Origin: JABFRZ01 sp964631945
GTDB taxonomy: Bacteria; Planctomycetota; UBA1135; GCA-002686595
Length of the DNA: 64,000 bases
NCBI GenBank assembly: GCA_964631945.1
Contig: CAZWAY010000007.1
Span: 1-64,000, forward strand
Direction of reading: 5' to 3'
In this document: positions 36,129 to 45,243 of the stretch, piece by piece
Position numbering within the stretch: position 1 is the stretch's first letter
How the letters are laid out: every line of letters starts with the position of its first letter
Notes under the pieces: generated by a model
Told to the model about the DNA's origin: nothing
What the model saw: the letters and a program-made list of their open reading frames with translations, nothing else
Database searches by the model: none
Position numbers and translations under genes: made by a program

Positions 36129-37028
36129 TCAGCGGCGCAGCACAAGGTCGCGCACGACGTGCCGGAAGATCTCCGGGTTCTTGCGCAGGCGGCGCGTGCT
36201 GTAGGCGCGCCATTCGGGCCCGAAGGGCACGTACACGCGCACCTGCTCGCCCGCACCACGCCACTGCTGCCACAGGCCCTCGCGCACGCCCAGGAGCACC
36301 TGGAACTCGTAGCGCTCGCGCGGCACGGCGCGCGAGCGGCACAGCTCGAGGAGACGCGCGCCCAGCCCCTCGTCGTGCGTCGCGAAGGACACGCGTGCAC
36401 CACGCGCGAGCAAGAGCTCCGCGGCCGCGAGGTAGGCCGCGCGGATCGGCTCGGGCTCGGTGTGCGCGATCGCGGCCGGCTCCAGGTAGATGCCCTTCAC
36501 GAGCCGCACCCACAGTGGCCCGGGCGCGAGCCGAGCGATGTCCCCCGGCGTGCGCAGGAGACGCGACTGCAGCACGATGCCCACGCACTCGTGGCGGGCG
36601 CGCAGGCGCTCGAAGACGCGCAGGGTCGCGTCGGTCGTGGTGTGGTCCTCCATCTCGACCCGCAGGCCGAGGCCGAGCGTGCCGCAGTGCACGGCCAGGT
36701 CCTCGTACAGGGCCGCACACAGCTGCTCGGAGAGCCGCAGTCCAAGGTGCGTGGGCTTGACGGAGACGTAGGCGTCGAGCCCGCGCTCGGCCACGGCGCT
36801 GGCCGCCAGGCGATAGCCCTGCAGCACGGCTCGCGCCGCCGCCTCGTCGAGCACGTCCTCGCCCAGCACGTCGATGATGCCGCCGTAGCCGCGCGCGCGC
36901 AGGTCTGCCAGCTTCGCCAGCGCGTCGTCCAACTCCTCGCCCGCGATGTAACGCCCCGCCAGGCGGCGCATGAGCCAGCGCGGCAGAACGGGCAGGGTCG
37001 CGAGCGCGGCGCGGTCGAGGAGGCCCAT
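36129..37028 (-). CDS. Proline dehydrogenase
   Basis: A 299-residue single-domain FAD enzyme that oxidises proline to pyrroline-5-carboxylate. It has RLVKGIYLEP, YEFQVLLGVRE and RVYVPFGPEWRAYSTRRLRKNPE, the usual PRODH landmarks at the substrate and flavin site. The size fits stand-alone PRODH, without the P5C dehydrogenase half of PutA. It is first in an operon with cutA and the SLC13 transporter. Confidence 0.92.
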   Translation of the reverse strand: MGLLDRAALATLPVLPRWLMRRLAGRYIAGEELDDALAKLADLRARGYGGIIDVLGEDVLDEAAARAVLQGYRLAASAVAERGLDAYVSVKPTHLGLRLSEQLCAALYEDLAVHCGTLGLGLRVEMEDHTTTDATLRVFERLRARHECVGIVLQSRLLRTPGDIARLAPGPLWVRLVKGIYLEPAAIAHTEPEPIRAAYLAAAELLLARGARVSFATHDEGLGARLLELCRSRAVPRERYEFQVLLGVREGLWQQWRGAGEQVRVYVPFGPEWRAYSTRRLRKNPEIFRHVVRDLVLRR

Positions 37029-37088
37029 GGAAAGCGCGGGATTGTAGTGAGCGCCCCGCCCGGAGTCCCGCCCCGGTCCGGGCGCGCG

Positions 37089-37850
37089 CTACTTCCCGAC
37101 CGACAGGCGGCGCGCCAGGATCTCGCTCAGGACGCCGGTGTGCAGGATCTTGTCCTGGGTGGCGCGGAAATCGTATTCGACCCGGTACCAGCTCACCTGA
37201 TGCTCCTCCAGGACCGCGTAGCAGGCGCGGTTGTCGCCGTCGCGCGGCTGGCCGGTGGAGCCCACGTTGATGAAGTAGCGCTTGCCCGGCTCGAGCGGCA
37301 AGGTGAGCTCGCCCGCGCCTTCCAGCGAACGGAAGCGCAGGCTCTCGTCGTGGAGCCCGGGCTGGTGCGTGTGCCCGGCCACGCCCACGCCGTCGAAGGC
37401 CTCGAAGATGGCGCGCAGCTTGTCCGGGTTGAGGATCCCGTCGGTGGACAGCACGTACTCGCGCACGGGATCGCGCGGCGAGCCGTGCACGAACAGGAAG
37501 CGGCCCTCGTTGTGCTTGAGCGGCAGGTTCTTGAGCCACTTCCAGCGCGCGCGCTTCTCGCTCGAGCTCCACCAGCGCGGCTGCATGCGCCGCTTGGTGT
37601 AGGCGATCGCGCCACGCGCGTGGGGATTGAAGTCCGAGGCGTCGTGGAAGAGCGCCTCGTCGTGGTTGCCCATCAGGCACCAGCGCGCGTGGCCGCGCAC
37701 GAGGTCCACGCAGAACTCCGGATCGGGGCCGTAGCCGATCACGTCGCCCAGGCAGACGAGCTCGGTCACGCCGCGCTTGCGGATGTCGGCGAAGACGGCC
37801 TCCAGCGCCTCGCGGTTGGAGTGCAGGTCCGAGATGATCGCCAGCTTCAC
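37089..37850 (-). CDS. Metallophosphoesterase (YfcE/MJ0936-like)
   Basis: A 253-residue calcineurin-like phosphoesterase. All metal-binding blocks are visible: SDLHSN, GDVIGYGPDP, GNHDE and GHTH. The substrate is unknown; relatives hydrolyse phosphodiesters or 2',3'-cyclic nucleotides. The start codon is GTG at 37850 and overlaps the stop of the DHH protein (GTGA), so the two are co-translated. Confidence 0.92.
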   Translation of the reverse strand: MKLAIISDLHSNREALEAVFADIRKRGVTELVCLGDVIGYGPDPEFCVDLVRGHARWCLMGNHDEALFHDASDFNPHARGAIAYTKRRMQPRWWSSSEKRARWKWLKNLPLKHNEGRFLFVHGSPRDPVREYVLSTDGILNPDKLRAIFEAFDGVGVAGHTHQPGLHDESLRFRSLEGAGELTLPLEPGKRYFINVGSTGQPRDGDNRACYAVLEEHQVSWYRVEYDFRATQDKILHTGVLSEILARRLSVGK

Positions 37851-38887
37851 GGCCGCGCTCCCGCGCCCATCGTCCGGCCGCTCTCCTGGCCTCCGGCCTG
37901 ACCGAGCAGCTCGAGCGCGGCCGCGATCAGGCGCGCGCGCACCTCCGGCAACGGGCCGGCGATGGTGGCGCCGGCGGCCTTCACGTGCCCGCCCCCGCCG
38001 AAGCGGCGCGCCAGCTGGTTCACGTCGAAGCTGGTCTTGCTGCGCGCGGAGAGCTTGCAGCTCCCGGACTCGGTCTCGCGCAGGTACAGCACGACCTCGA
38101 CCGACCCGACCGCGCGCAGGAGATCCAGCACCGGATCCCCGTCGTCGAGCCCCGGCGCACCGCCGTTCCCGAGCGGCTGGTGGACCACCGCCAGGCGTCC
38201 GCCGGCGAAGTACTCCAGGCGCGCCAGCACGGCCGCGAGCGCGCGCGGCTCGCCCGCCGGACGACGCTGGAAGAGCTGACCGTACAGGGCAGAGGGCTGG
38301 GCCCCGAGCGTCACCAGCTCGCTCGCCAGGGCCAGCGTCTCCGCGTCCGTGTTGCTGTAGCGGAACCAGCCCGTGTCGGTCACGAGCGAGGTGAACACCG
38401 CGCGCGCCACGAGCGCGTCCGGCGGCGCGCCCAGCGCCGCGAGGATGCGCCACACCAGCAGGCCCGTGGCCGAGGCCGACACGTCCACGAAGCACGCGTC
38501 CCACCAGGGTCGGCCGGCATAGGGATGGTGGTCGATGACCAGCTTCTTGGAGGGCGCGCTGGCGAGGGCCGCGCTCATCGGCCCGGTGCGCGAGAGCTCG
38601 TTGAAGTCGAGCAACGCGACGACGTCGTGCTCGGGCAGCGCTCCGCCCGCGTACACGCCGTAGGGCAGCTCGCGCGTCAGGTAGTCGAAGGCCGGCTCGG
38701 GCGGGTCGGCATTCAGGATCGCGACCCGCTTGCCCAGGGCCTGCAAGCCGCGCGCGAGCGCGCCCTGGCTGCCCAGGCAGTCGCCGTCCGGCCGCACGTG
38801 GCCCACCAGCAGGAAACTCTGGCCCGCGCGCAGGAGCGCGAGAGCTCGCTCCTGCTCGGCGTCCAGCGGCTTTCCAGGTGAACTCAT
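37847..38887 (-). CDS. DHH/DHHA1 phosphoesterase, NrnA-like
   Basis: A 346-residue protein. It has the DHH domain motifs GHVRPDGDCLGS, LDFNELSRTG, VIDHHP and SLVTDTGWFRYSN, and the C-terminal DHHA1 domain with GGGGHVKAAGATI. NrnA-type enzymes degrade nano-RNA or hydrolyse pAp and cyclic-di-AMP products. The ATG at 38887 is chosen because the longer upstream part is Cys/Pro-rich and not family-like. It overlaps the metallophosphoesterase gene. Confidence 0.92.
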   Translation of the reverse strand: MSSPGKPLDAEQERALALLRAGQSFLLVGHVRPDGDCLGSQGALARGLQALGKRVAILNADPPEPAFDYLTRELPYGVYAGGALPEHDVVALLDFNELSRTGPMSAALASAPSKKLVIDHHPYAGRPWWDACFVDVSASATGLLVWRILAALGAPPDALVARAVFTSLVTDTGWFRYSNTDAETLALASELVTLGAQPSALYGQLFQRRPAGEPRALAAVLARLEYFAGGRLAVVHQPLGNGGAPGLDDGDPVLDLLRAVGSVEVVLYLRETESGSCKLSARSKTSFDVNQLARRFGGGGHVKAAGATIAGPLPEVRARLIAAALELLGQAGGQESGRTMGAGARP

Positions 38888-38962
38888 GGGAACGGGCCAG
38901 CAGTGTACGGAAGATTCGGGCCGTGTCCCGCACCGGCCCGGCGTTGCCGCGGATCCGGCCAC

Positions 38963-40168
38963 TCAGCCCGGCGTACGCGGCGTCCATGCGCGCCCGCCGA
39001 CGAGCACCTGCCGGACCGCGGGCGAGCCCGCGCTCAGCTCCTCCAGCGCCGCCTTGCGCGTACGCGCTTCGAGCGGCCAGGCGACCACGTCGGCTACCGC
39101 GCCCGCGCGCAGGTGCCCGGCCGGGAGCGCGAGCGCGCGCGCCCCGTTGAGCGTGGCCATCGCGAACACCTCGGCCGGATCGAGGCGCGGGAAGCGCGCG
39201 CGCAGGAGCGCCATCTCGCGGCGCATGTCCAGGCTCGCGTTGCTGGCCAGGGAGTCCGTGCCCAGCGCGAGCGGCACGCCGGCCGCGCGGTAGCGCTCCA
39301 GCGGGAAGCGCGCGCGCGCGAAGAAGGCGTGCGTGCCCGGACAGTGCACGAGCGTGACGCGCCTCCGCGCCAGGAGCTCGAGCTCGTCCGCGCGCGGATG
39401 GTTGCCGTGCACGAGCGCGGTGTGCCGCGCCAGCAGGCCGGCGGCGTCGAGCAGCTCCAGACCGGAACGTCGCGGCGCGGGCGGGAGCAACGCGGCCAGC
39501 GCGCCCGTGCCGTGCTCGAGCCAGGCGCCCTCCGCGCGCGTCTCGGCCCAGTGGATCGCGAGCGGGAGCGCGAGGCGCGCGCTCACCGCGCGCACCGCGG
39601 CCAGTAGCGCGGGCGAAGTGGTGTACGGCGCGTGGGGCGAGATGCCCGCGTGTACACGGCTGCCGCGCGGCCATCGGCGCCTGAGCTGGCGAAGCGCCGC
39701 GGCGGTGCGCGTCGGATCCCAGGCATCGAGCACCTCGCGGAAGACGACCAAGCGCAGGCCGAGGCCGCGCGCGAGACGGGTGCTCGTGCCGGTGGCATCG
39801 ATGTCCCCTACCGAAGTCGTGCCGCCGGCCAGGAGCGCGCGCGCACCGTCGCGCACGCCGCGCTCGAGCTCGCTGCGCGCGAGGCCGGCGCGGGCCAGGA
39901 GCAACGCGCGCACCCAGGCGGCGAAGCCGGCCCGCCCCGGCACGCGTCCCAGCAGCGCCCCGAGATCGAGGTGCGCATGCGCATCCACGAATCCGGGCGT
40001 CAGCACGAGGTCCTCGAACTCGCGCACGCGCTCGCCGCCCAGGCGGGCCCGCTGGACCGCGCGCCGCGAGGTGAGCACGCGCCGTACGCGCCCGCGCTCC
40101 ACCAGGAGGCCCCCACCCTCGATCCAGCCGTGTGCGTCGAGCAGCACGGCGCGGGCGGCCAGGATCAT
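38963..40168 (-). CDS. Amidohydrolase (cytosine deaminase/chlorohydrolase-like)
   Basis: A 401-residue amidohydrolase with TPGFVDAHAHLD, HWAET, LVHGNH and LGTDSLASN, the metal-binding motifs of the TatD/AtzA/MtaD-type TIM barrel. The family deaminates or hydrolyses nucleobase, adenosine or related rings. The substrate is unknown. It follows the Gly-rich lipoprotein gene by 13 bases on the same strand. Confidence 0.88.
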   Translation of the reverse strand: MILAARAVLLDAHGWIEGGGLLVERGRVRRVLTSRRAVQRARLGGERVREFEDLVLTPGFVDAHAHLDLGALLGRVPGRAGFAAWVRALLLARAGLARSELERGVRDGARALLAGGTTSVGDIDATGTSTRLARGLGLRLVVFREVLDAWDPTRTAAALRQLRRRWPRGSRVHAGISPHAPYTTSPALLAAVRAVSARLALPLAIHWAETRAEGAWLEHGTGALAALLPPAPRRSGLELLDAAGLLARHTALVHGNHPRADELELLARRRVTLVHCPGTHAFFARARFPLERYRAAGVPLALGTDSLASNASLDMRREMALLRARFPRLDPAEVFAMATLNGARALALPAGHLRAGAVADVVAWPLEARTRKAALEELSAGSPAVRQVLVGGRAWTPRTPG

Positions 40169-40181
40169 CGTAGGCCCGGGC

Positions 40182-43100
40182 TCAGTCGGGCTGGATCGAT
40201 ACGGTCAAGTCCTCGATGCTCTCGATCTGCGCGAACTCGGGCTGGCTGCGATCCCAGAGGATCACGAAGCGGAACATGTTCGGGGTCAGCGCCTCTTGGC
40301 CGTGGAAGTTGCTCAGATCGGAGGGGTGGCGAACCCAATCCGTGAGCGACCCGCCGGCCAGCGGACTCGCGGAGCCCGACTCCACCACGGCGCAAGGATC
40401 GGCCAGCGCGCCGGTGACGCGCGCGCCCTGGAAGCGCACGACCACGGGCGAGGTCCCGAAGTCGGCCCCGAAGACCTGCTCGAGCGGCGCGGGGAAGAGG
40501 TCGTTCGTGCCGCGGAAGGACTGGGGGTTGGCCTGGCCCGCGATGCGCAGGCGCATGTCCCAGCCGAGTCCGGCGGAGTCGTCCGCGAACAGCAGGCGGA
40601 AGAAGGTGCCGGTGGGACGGACCCAGCAGGACTGGGCTCCGCTCCAACCCGAGGGCGCGACCGTGGACGGAGTCCAGGTATCGATGGAGAAGATGTCCTC
40701 CATCGTGACCGCGTTGCCGTACTGGGCGCTCAGCTCGCTGGCCGTCGGCGAGATCTTGGTCAGCTCGACGGCCCGCACGAGCGGCGTGATCGCCTCCATG
40801 CGCAGGAGCCCCGGGCTGCCTCGGCCGCCGCGCGCCGGAACCACCGGCGCGAAGGCCTGCCCCGAGCCGTCGCCGCCCACGCCGCCCGAGAAGACGATGC
40901 GGTTGGGGATGCCCGAGATCTGGATCAGCGGCGCCTGCATCAGGACCCCGCCCCCGGCTCCACCGCCTCCGCCCTGGGCCAGGTCAGAGGGTGCGATCGC
41001 CCTGGGCGGGAAGGTGCCGCTGCCGCCGTCCCCCCCCGAGGCGTCGACGACGCCCGTCTGCAGGATTCGCCGGCCGGCGACGAACTGCAGGCCCCCACCG
41101 CCGCCACCCCCGCCAGCAGAGCTGTGGGCGACGTAGCTGCTGACGCTCAGGACGACGCCCGAGAGCGGTGTCGAACAGTCGATCGTCGGTGTGCCGTTGA
41201 CCTGGGTGAGCTGCAGGTGAGCCCCACCCCCGCCACCACCGCCGCCCCCCCGAAGCAAGCCGAGGTCGGGCGACAGGGTGCGCTCCAGAGCTCCGACCAG
41301 CAGGTCGCCACCGCCCGGGGCAGGCGGCGCGAGGGTGGTCGGAGCGGATGGGGGCAGGAACGGGATCGCCTGGCCCAGCCCACCCGGTATCGCGTTGGAG
41401 CCGCCCCCACCGGATGCGGCCGCGATGAGGTACTGGCACAGCTGGGCCTTCTCGGTCTGCAAGCCCCCGAGGTCGGTCGGGTTCTGCGGCATGTACACGT
41501 TGGGATTGGCGGCGGTCGGTTGAGGCCAAGCCAGCGCGCCCTCACCGCCTCCGCGCAGAGTGGCACCGGGAGCGATGGTGCTCGGGAAGAGGACCCCTGC
41601 GCCGTTCTGGCCATTGACGAAGACGTAGGTCGCCGGATCGCGCACGTTCGAAGGCCCCACGCCCGGATTGGGCTCGCCTCCGATGGGCACGTTGTTGAAG
41701 GTGCCCGCGAAGGCCAATCCGTCGGGGCGGCTGCCGCCCCGACCGCCCGCCCCGCCGCTCGGCCCCGAGGCTCCCCCTGCGCCGCCCGCGAGGAAATCCG
41801 ACCGCTGGAGACGGCCGCTCGTGCCCGAGACGTCGATCACGCCGGAGACCTGGGCCTCTCCGCGCACGTAGAGGCGCGCCGGCTTGCTGCCCTTGAAGCG
41901 CAGGACCCCGCCCGAATCCACGCGCAGGCGCGCGAACTCGAAGATGCCGTCGGTGATCACCAGGTTGACCGGTCGGTCGATCACGTTGGCGGGGTTGAAG
42001 GTCTCGAGCGAAAGCCCGGAGAAGTCCTCCGAGTCGGTGTCGAGCTCGACGACCGAGCCGGGGGCCACGATCAGGTCCCCGAGACGTCCCGAGCCCCCGC
42101 CGACTCCCGGCGCGAGGATGCCGTTCCCCCAGGGGCTGCCGCTGCGGGCGGCATCCTCTCCGGAGTTGTCCGGGAAGACCTCGCTCACGACCAGCGGATC
42201 CTGCGGGATCTGCTCGGAGGTGAAGGCGATCGCGCCCGGGTTGACCAGGAGCTGGCCGCCGATGTCGGAGATCTGCGACGACAGATCGAGCACGACCTTG
42301 CGCAGGTTGAGGGCGTCGGATCCGGCCGAGGGTAGCCCGCCCGACGGCGTGAAGATCACCGTGGTGCGCAGCGAGAGCTGGTCGATCGTCACCGAGAACG
42401 CGCCAGAGATGCGCACGCGGTCGTTGGTGGTCGTCAGGTTGCCGTCCGCGTCGACGAAGGCGCGGATGAAGCTCGAGCTGCCCGTGACCGGGTTGGCGAG
42501 CGTGGCCGGGTTCATCACGTCGTCGAACACCAGCCGCACGGGAGTCGCACGGAACACGTTGGTCGCGCCGGGAGCGGGGAAGTTGAGCTGGAAGGCGTTG
42601 GGCTGACCGTTCGCGTCGTAGCCGGTGACGCGGTCGATGGTGACCGCCACGCGCGGCCGTCCGGGCTTCGGATCGGCGATGCCCGACGCCATCAGCGTGC
42701 ACTGCAAGCGAGTGGTGTTGGGCGTGCCGACGAGGTTGCGGATGTAGGGTCCGAGCGGGTCGAGCACGAGCCCCGGGACCTTCAGCTGGTACGAGCGCCC
42801 CTCGCTCAGACCGAAGATCGGGTTCCCGGTCGAGTCGAAGGTGAGCTGGGGCCGGTAGATCAGGACCCGCGCATCACGGCTGTCTAGGGCAAAGGTCCCG
42901 GCCGGGGTCTTGCCCGTCCCGAGCTCGACCATCTGGAAGGTGTTGTTGGTGACCGTGATCGGGTCCACCGGGCTCGAGAAGGTCACGCGGACCTCCTGGT
43001 TCACCTTGACGTTGGTCACCCCGCAGCTGACCTGCGCCCCGGGATTGCCGGCCGAATCGCTGCACGACAGCGAGCACGACTGGATCGTCATGCCCGAGCC

Positions 43101-43202
43101 GAAACCGGAAGAGCCCCCCCCTCCGCCCCCGCAGCCGGCCGCCCCGGCCAGCACGACGAGCACCAGGAACCGACCCCAGGCGGGAGCAGGCAGCACGATC
43201 AT
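40182..43202 (-). CDS. Gly-rich Ig-like surface lipoprotein
   Basis: A 1006-residue protein. The signal peptide ends at Cys24 (GAAGC), followed by a poly-Gly stretch. It has SbsA-like Ig domains near the N-terminus (VKVNQEVRVTFSSPVDPITV), a central beta-rich part with 'GGVLRFKGSKPARLYVRGEAQVSG', and very Gly-rich segments. The C-terminal 200 residues form a compact domain ending in IESIEDLTVSIQPD. The same architecture returns in the genes at 56374 and 59787. It is probably an outer-surface, cell-wall or matrix protein. No enzymatic motif is visible. The ATG at 43202 is chosen because it begins directly with the export signal. Confidence 0.8.
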   Translation of the reverse strand: MIVLPAPAWGRFLVLVVLAGAAGCGGGGGGSSGFGSGMTIQSCSLSCSDSAGNPGAQVSCGVTNVKVNQEVRVTFSSPVDPITVTNNTFQMVELGTGKTPAGTFALDSRDARVLIYRPQLTFDSTGNPIFGLSEGRSYQLKVPGLVLDPLGPYIRNLVGTPNTTRLQCTLMASGIADPKPGRPRVAVTIDRVTGYDANGQPNAFQLNFPAPGATNVFRATPVRLVFDDVMNPATLANPVTGSSSFIRAFVDADGNLTTTNDRVRISGAFSVTIDQLSLRTTVIFTPSGGLPSAGSDALNLRKVVLDLSSQISDIGGQLLVNPGAIAFTSEQIPQDPLVVSEVFPDNSGEDAARSGSPWGNGILAPGVGGGSGRLGDLIVAPGSVVELDTDSEDFSGLSLETFNPANVIDRPVNLVITDGIFEFARLRVDSGGVLRFKGSKPARLYVRGEAQVSGVIDVSGTSGRLQRSDFLAGGAGGASGPSGGAGGRGGSRPDGLAFAGTFNNVPIGGEPNPGVGPSNVRDPATYVFVNGQNGAGVLFPSTIAPGATLRGGGEGALAWPQPTAANPNVYMPQNPTDLGGLQTEKAQLCQYLIAAASGGGGSNAIPGGLGQAIPFLPPSAPTTLAPPAPGGGDLLVGALERTLSPDLGLLRGGGGGGGGGAHLQLTQVNGTPTIDCSTPLSGVVLSVSSYVAHSSAGGGGGGGGLQFVAGRRILQTGVVDASGGDGGSGTFPPRAIAPSDLAQGGGGGAGGGVLMQAPLIQISGIPNRIVFSGGVGGDGSGQAFAPVVPARGGRGSPGLLRMEAITPLVRAVELTKISPTASELSAQYGNAVTMEDIFSIDTWTPSTVAPSGWSGAQSCWVRPTGTFFRLLFADDSAGLGWDMRLRIAGQANPQSFRGTNDLFPAPLEQVFGADFGTSPVVVRFQGARVTGALADPCAVVESGSASPLAGGSLTDWVRHPSDLSNFHGQEALTPNMFRFVILWDRSQPEFAQIESIEDLTVSIQPD

Positions 43203-43571
43203 GGGCAGCTTGGAAAGGCGTCGATCCGAGGAAGATGCCGGCGTCCGGCACGGCGCCGCCGCGGCCGGGCGGGTCGGAGGGGCCGGGCGACGGGGCGATT
43301 CGAGGCTGGGCACTATAAAGGCCACGGACGAAGGACCGCCAGGGTTTCCGCGCCCGCAGAGCACCCCGTCCATACAAACGATGTGCCCCGGGTTACCTGC
43401 CTTCGAGGGCAACCTGGGCTGGCCTCCGTGACCCGCTCGCTCCGTTCGAGCGCTCCCGCACGTTCCTTCTGCGCGGACTCGGGGTAGAAAGGCGCTCCGT
43501 GCGAAACGGCACGCTGGTCGCAGACACTACCCATGAACTCGTTTCCTCCGCCCCTCCTCCCGCACAGGTCC
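43203..43571. other. Intergenic region between divergent genes
   Basis: A 369-base region between the Gly-rich lipoprotein gene (-) and the HEAT lipoprotein gene (+). It should hold both promoters. On the minus strand a TATAGT box (43312-43317) is a possible -10 about 110 bases before the lipoprotein start, but its -35 is poor. I see no RNA gene or repeat in the rest. Confidence 0.4.
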
Positions 43572-44399
43572 ATGGGCAAGCCTACCCTCTTCCTCGCCCT
43601 GCTCCTTCCCCTCTGGAGTGGCGCGTGTGACCAGCCGCGCGCGAGCGACGGCCCACAACCCGCGCGCGAGATCCGCGACCTGATGACCGCCCTGACCCCG
43701 CCGCCGGCGACGGCGATCCCGGTCGTCAAGAGCGAGTTCTACGCCAACCGCAAGCGCAGTCTGGAGCGCCTGCGCGCCGCGAGCCCGGCCCACGGGCTCG
43801 AGGCCCTGCGCGTCCTGCGCGAGGAACCGCCCACGCTGCCCGAGGTGCGCGCGGGCCTGCTCGACGTCGGCGCGCACGCCGCGCCCGAAGCCGCGAGCGA
43901 GTTGCTGGTGCAGCTGACGACCACCTTCGGCGAGGACCTGTACGTGCGCAACGTCGCGACCCAGCTGCTGGGCGAATGTGTCCCCACGAAGGCCATCGAA
44001 GTGCTCGAGCCCATCCTGCGCGAGCGCTACGACGACCGCACCTACCCGCCCGAGGAGCGTCTGCTCGAGGCCTGGCTGACCGCCAACGAGAAGCTGCACC
44101 TCGATCCCGTGCCGCTGCTCGTGCTGGTGGGCACCGACCTGAACCGCCCGATGGACGTGCGCCACCGCGCCACCAAGGCGCTCGCCCGGTTCCCTTCCGA
44201 GCAGGGCCGTCAGGCGCTCGAGAACATCCTGGTGGAGTCGAGCGGTAACGGCTACATCCGCCGCCTGGCGCTGCAGTCCCTGCGCGCGAGCCTGCCCCAG
44301 GAGCGCTTCTGCGAACTGGCCCGGCGCGTCCAGGGGCGCGAGTCGGACCCGGACTTCATCGTCTACATCCAGAGCCACCTGGACAGCGCCTGTCGATGA
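43572..44399 (+). CDS. HEAT-repeat lipoprotein
   Basis: A 275-residue protein with a lipobox SGAC (cysteine 19) and a helical body with repeating VRHRATKALARFP-like HEAT units. It may act as a scaffold at the membrane. The ATG at 43572 gives the cleanest lipoprotein signal; an ATG at 43533 is also possible. The stop overlaps the tatD start (ATGA). Confidence 0.7.
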   Translation: MGKPTLFLALLLPLWSGACDQPRASDGPQPAREIRDLMTALTPPPATAIPVVKSEFYANRKRSLERLRAASPAHGLEALRVLREEPPTLPEVRAGLLDVGAHAAPEAASELLVQLTTTFGEDLYVRNVATQLLGECVPTKAIEVLEPILRERYDDRTYPPEERLLEAWLTANEKLHLDPVPLLVLVGTDLNRPMDVRHRATKALARFPSEQGRQALENILVESSGNGYIRRLALQSLRASLPQERFCELARRVQGRESDPDFIVYIQSHLDSACR

Positions 44400-45166
44400 T
44401 CACCGACAGCCACGCACACCTCTACTGGAAGGACTTCGACCAGGATCGCGCGGCCGTGCTGGCGCGCGCGCGCGCGGCGGGCGTGGCGCGCATGGTGGTG
44501 GTCGGGACCGATCTGGCGAGTTCGCGCGCGGCCCTGGCCCTTTGCGCGGGCGAGCCCGGGCTCTTCCCCACCGCCGGGATCCATCCGCACGACGCTGCCG
44601 GCGCGACCCCGTCCGAGCGCGCCGAGATCGAGGCGCTGTGCCGGCGCCCGGAGTGCGTGGGCGTGGGCGAGACCGGGCTCGACTGGTTCAAGAACCACTC
44701 CCCGCGCGTCGCGCAGCTCGAGAGCTTCCTGTGGCAGCTCGAGCTCGCGTGCGCGCTCGACAAGCCGGTCGTGATCCACTGCCGCGACGCGCACGACGAC
44801 ACGCTGCGCTGCCTGGCTCAGTTCCCGCGCGTGCGCGGCGTGATGCACTGCTACTCGATGGGTCCGGCGGAGCTCCCGCCGTACCTCGCCGCGGGGCTGT
44901 TCATCTCGTTCTCGGGCGTGGTCACCTACCCGAAGAACGACGCCAATCGCGCGGCCGCGGCCGAGGTGCCGCTCGAGCGCCTGCTGGTCGAGACCGACTG
45001 CCCCTACCTCGCGCCCCAGGGCCGGCGCGGCAAGCGCAACGAGCCGGCCAACGTGCTGGCGGTGCTGGAGGAACTGGCGCGCGTGCGCGCGACCAGCGTC
45101 GCGGAGCTCGCGCGTGCGACCAGCGCCAACGCCGCCGCCCTGTTCGGCCTGCCCGAGGACTCCTGA
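44396..45166 (+). CDS. TatD family metal-dependent hydrolase
   Basis: A 256-residue TIM-barrel nuclease/hydrolase. It has the metal ligands DSHAHL, GETGLDW, IHCRDA, HCYS and ETDCPYLAP, in the normal order. TatD proteins are Mg2+-dependent DNases with 3'-5' exonuclease activity and roles in DNA repair. It starts in the stop of the HEAT lipoprotein gene. Confidence 0.93.
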   Translation: MITDSHAHLYWKDFDQDRAAVLARARAAGVARMVVVGTDLASSRAALALCAGEPGLFPTAGIHPHDAAGATPSERAEIEALCRRPECVGVGETGLDWFKNHSPRVAQLESFLWQLELACALDKPVVIHCRDAHDDTLRCLAQFPRVRGVMHCYSMGPAELPPYLAAGLFISFSGVVTYPKNDANRAAAAEVPLERLLVETDCPYLAPQGRRGKRNEPANVLAVLEELARVRATSVAELARATSANAAALFGLPEDS

Positions 45167-45184
45167 GGGTCGCTTACGAAAGCA

Positions 45185-45220
45185 CGCGGGGCGCCGCCGA
45201 TCGCTCGGCGACGCCCCGCG
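45185..45220 (-). terminator. Hairpin terminator after the pilin gene
   Basis: A 16-base stem pair (CGCGGGGCGCCGCCGA with TCGGCGACGCCCCGCG, one mismatch) and loop TCGC. On the minus strand the stem is followed by TGCTTTCG, a poor U-run. It lies between the convergent ends of tatD and the pilin gene. Confidence 0.5.
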
Positions 45221-45243
45221 GATGGATCAGGCGAAGGTCAGGC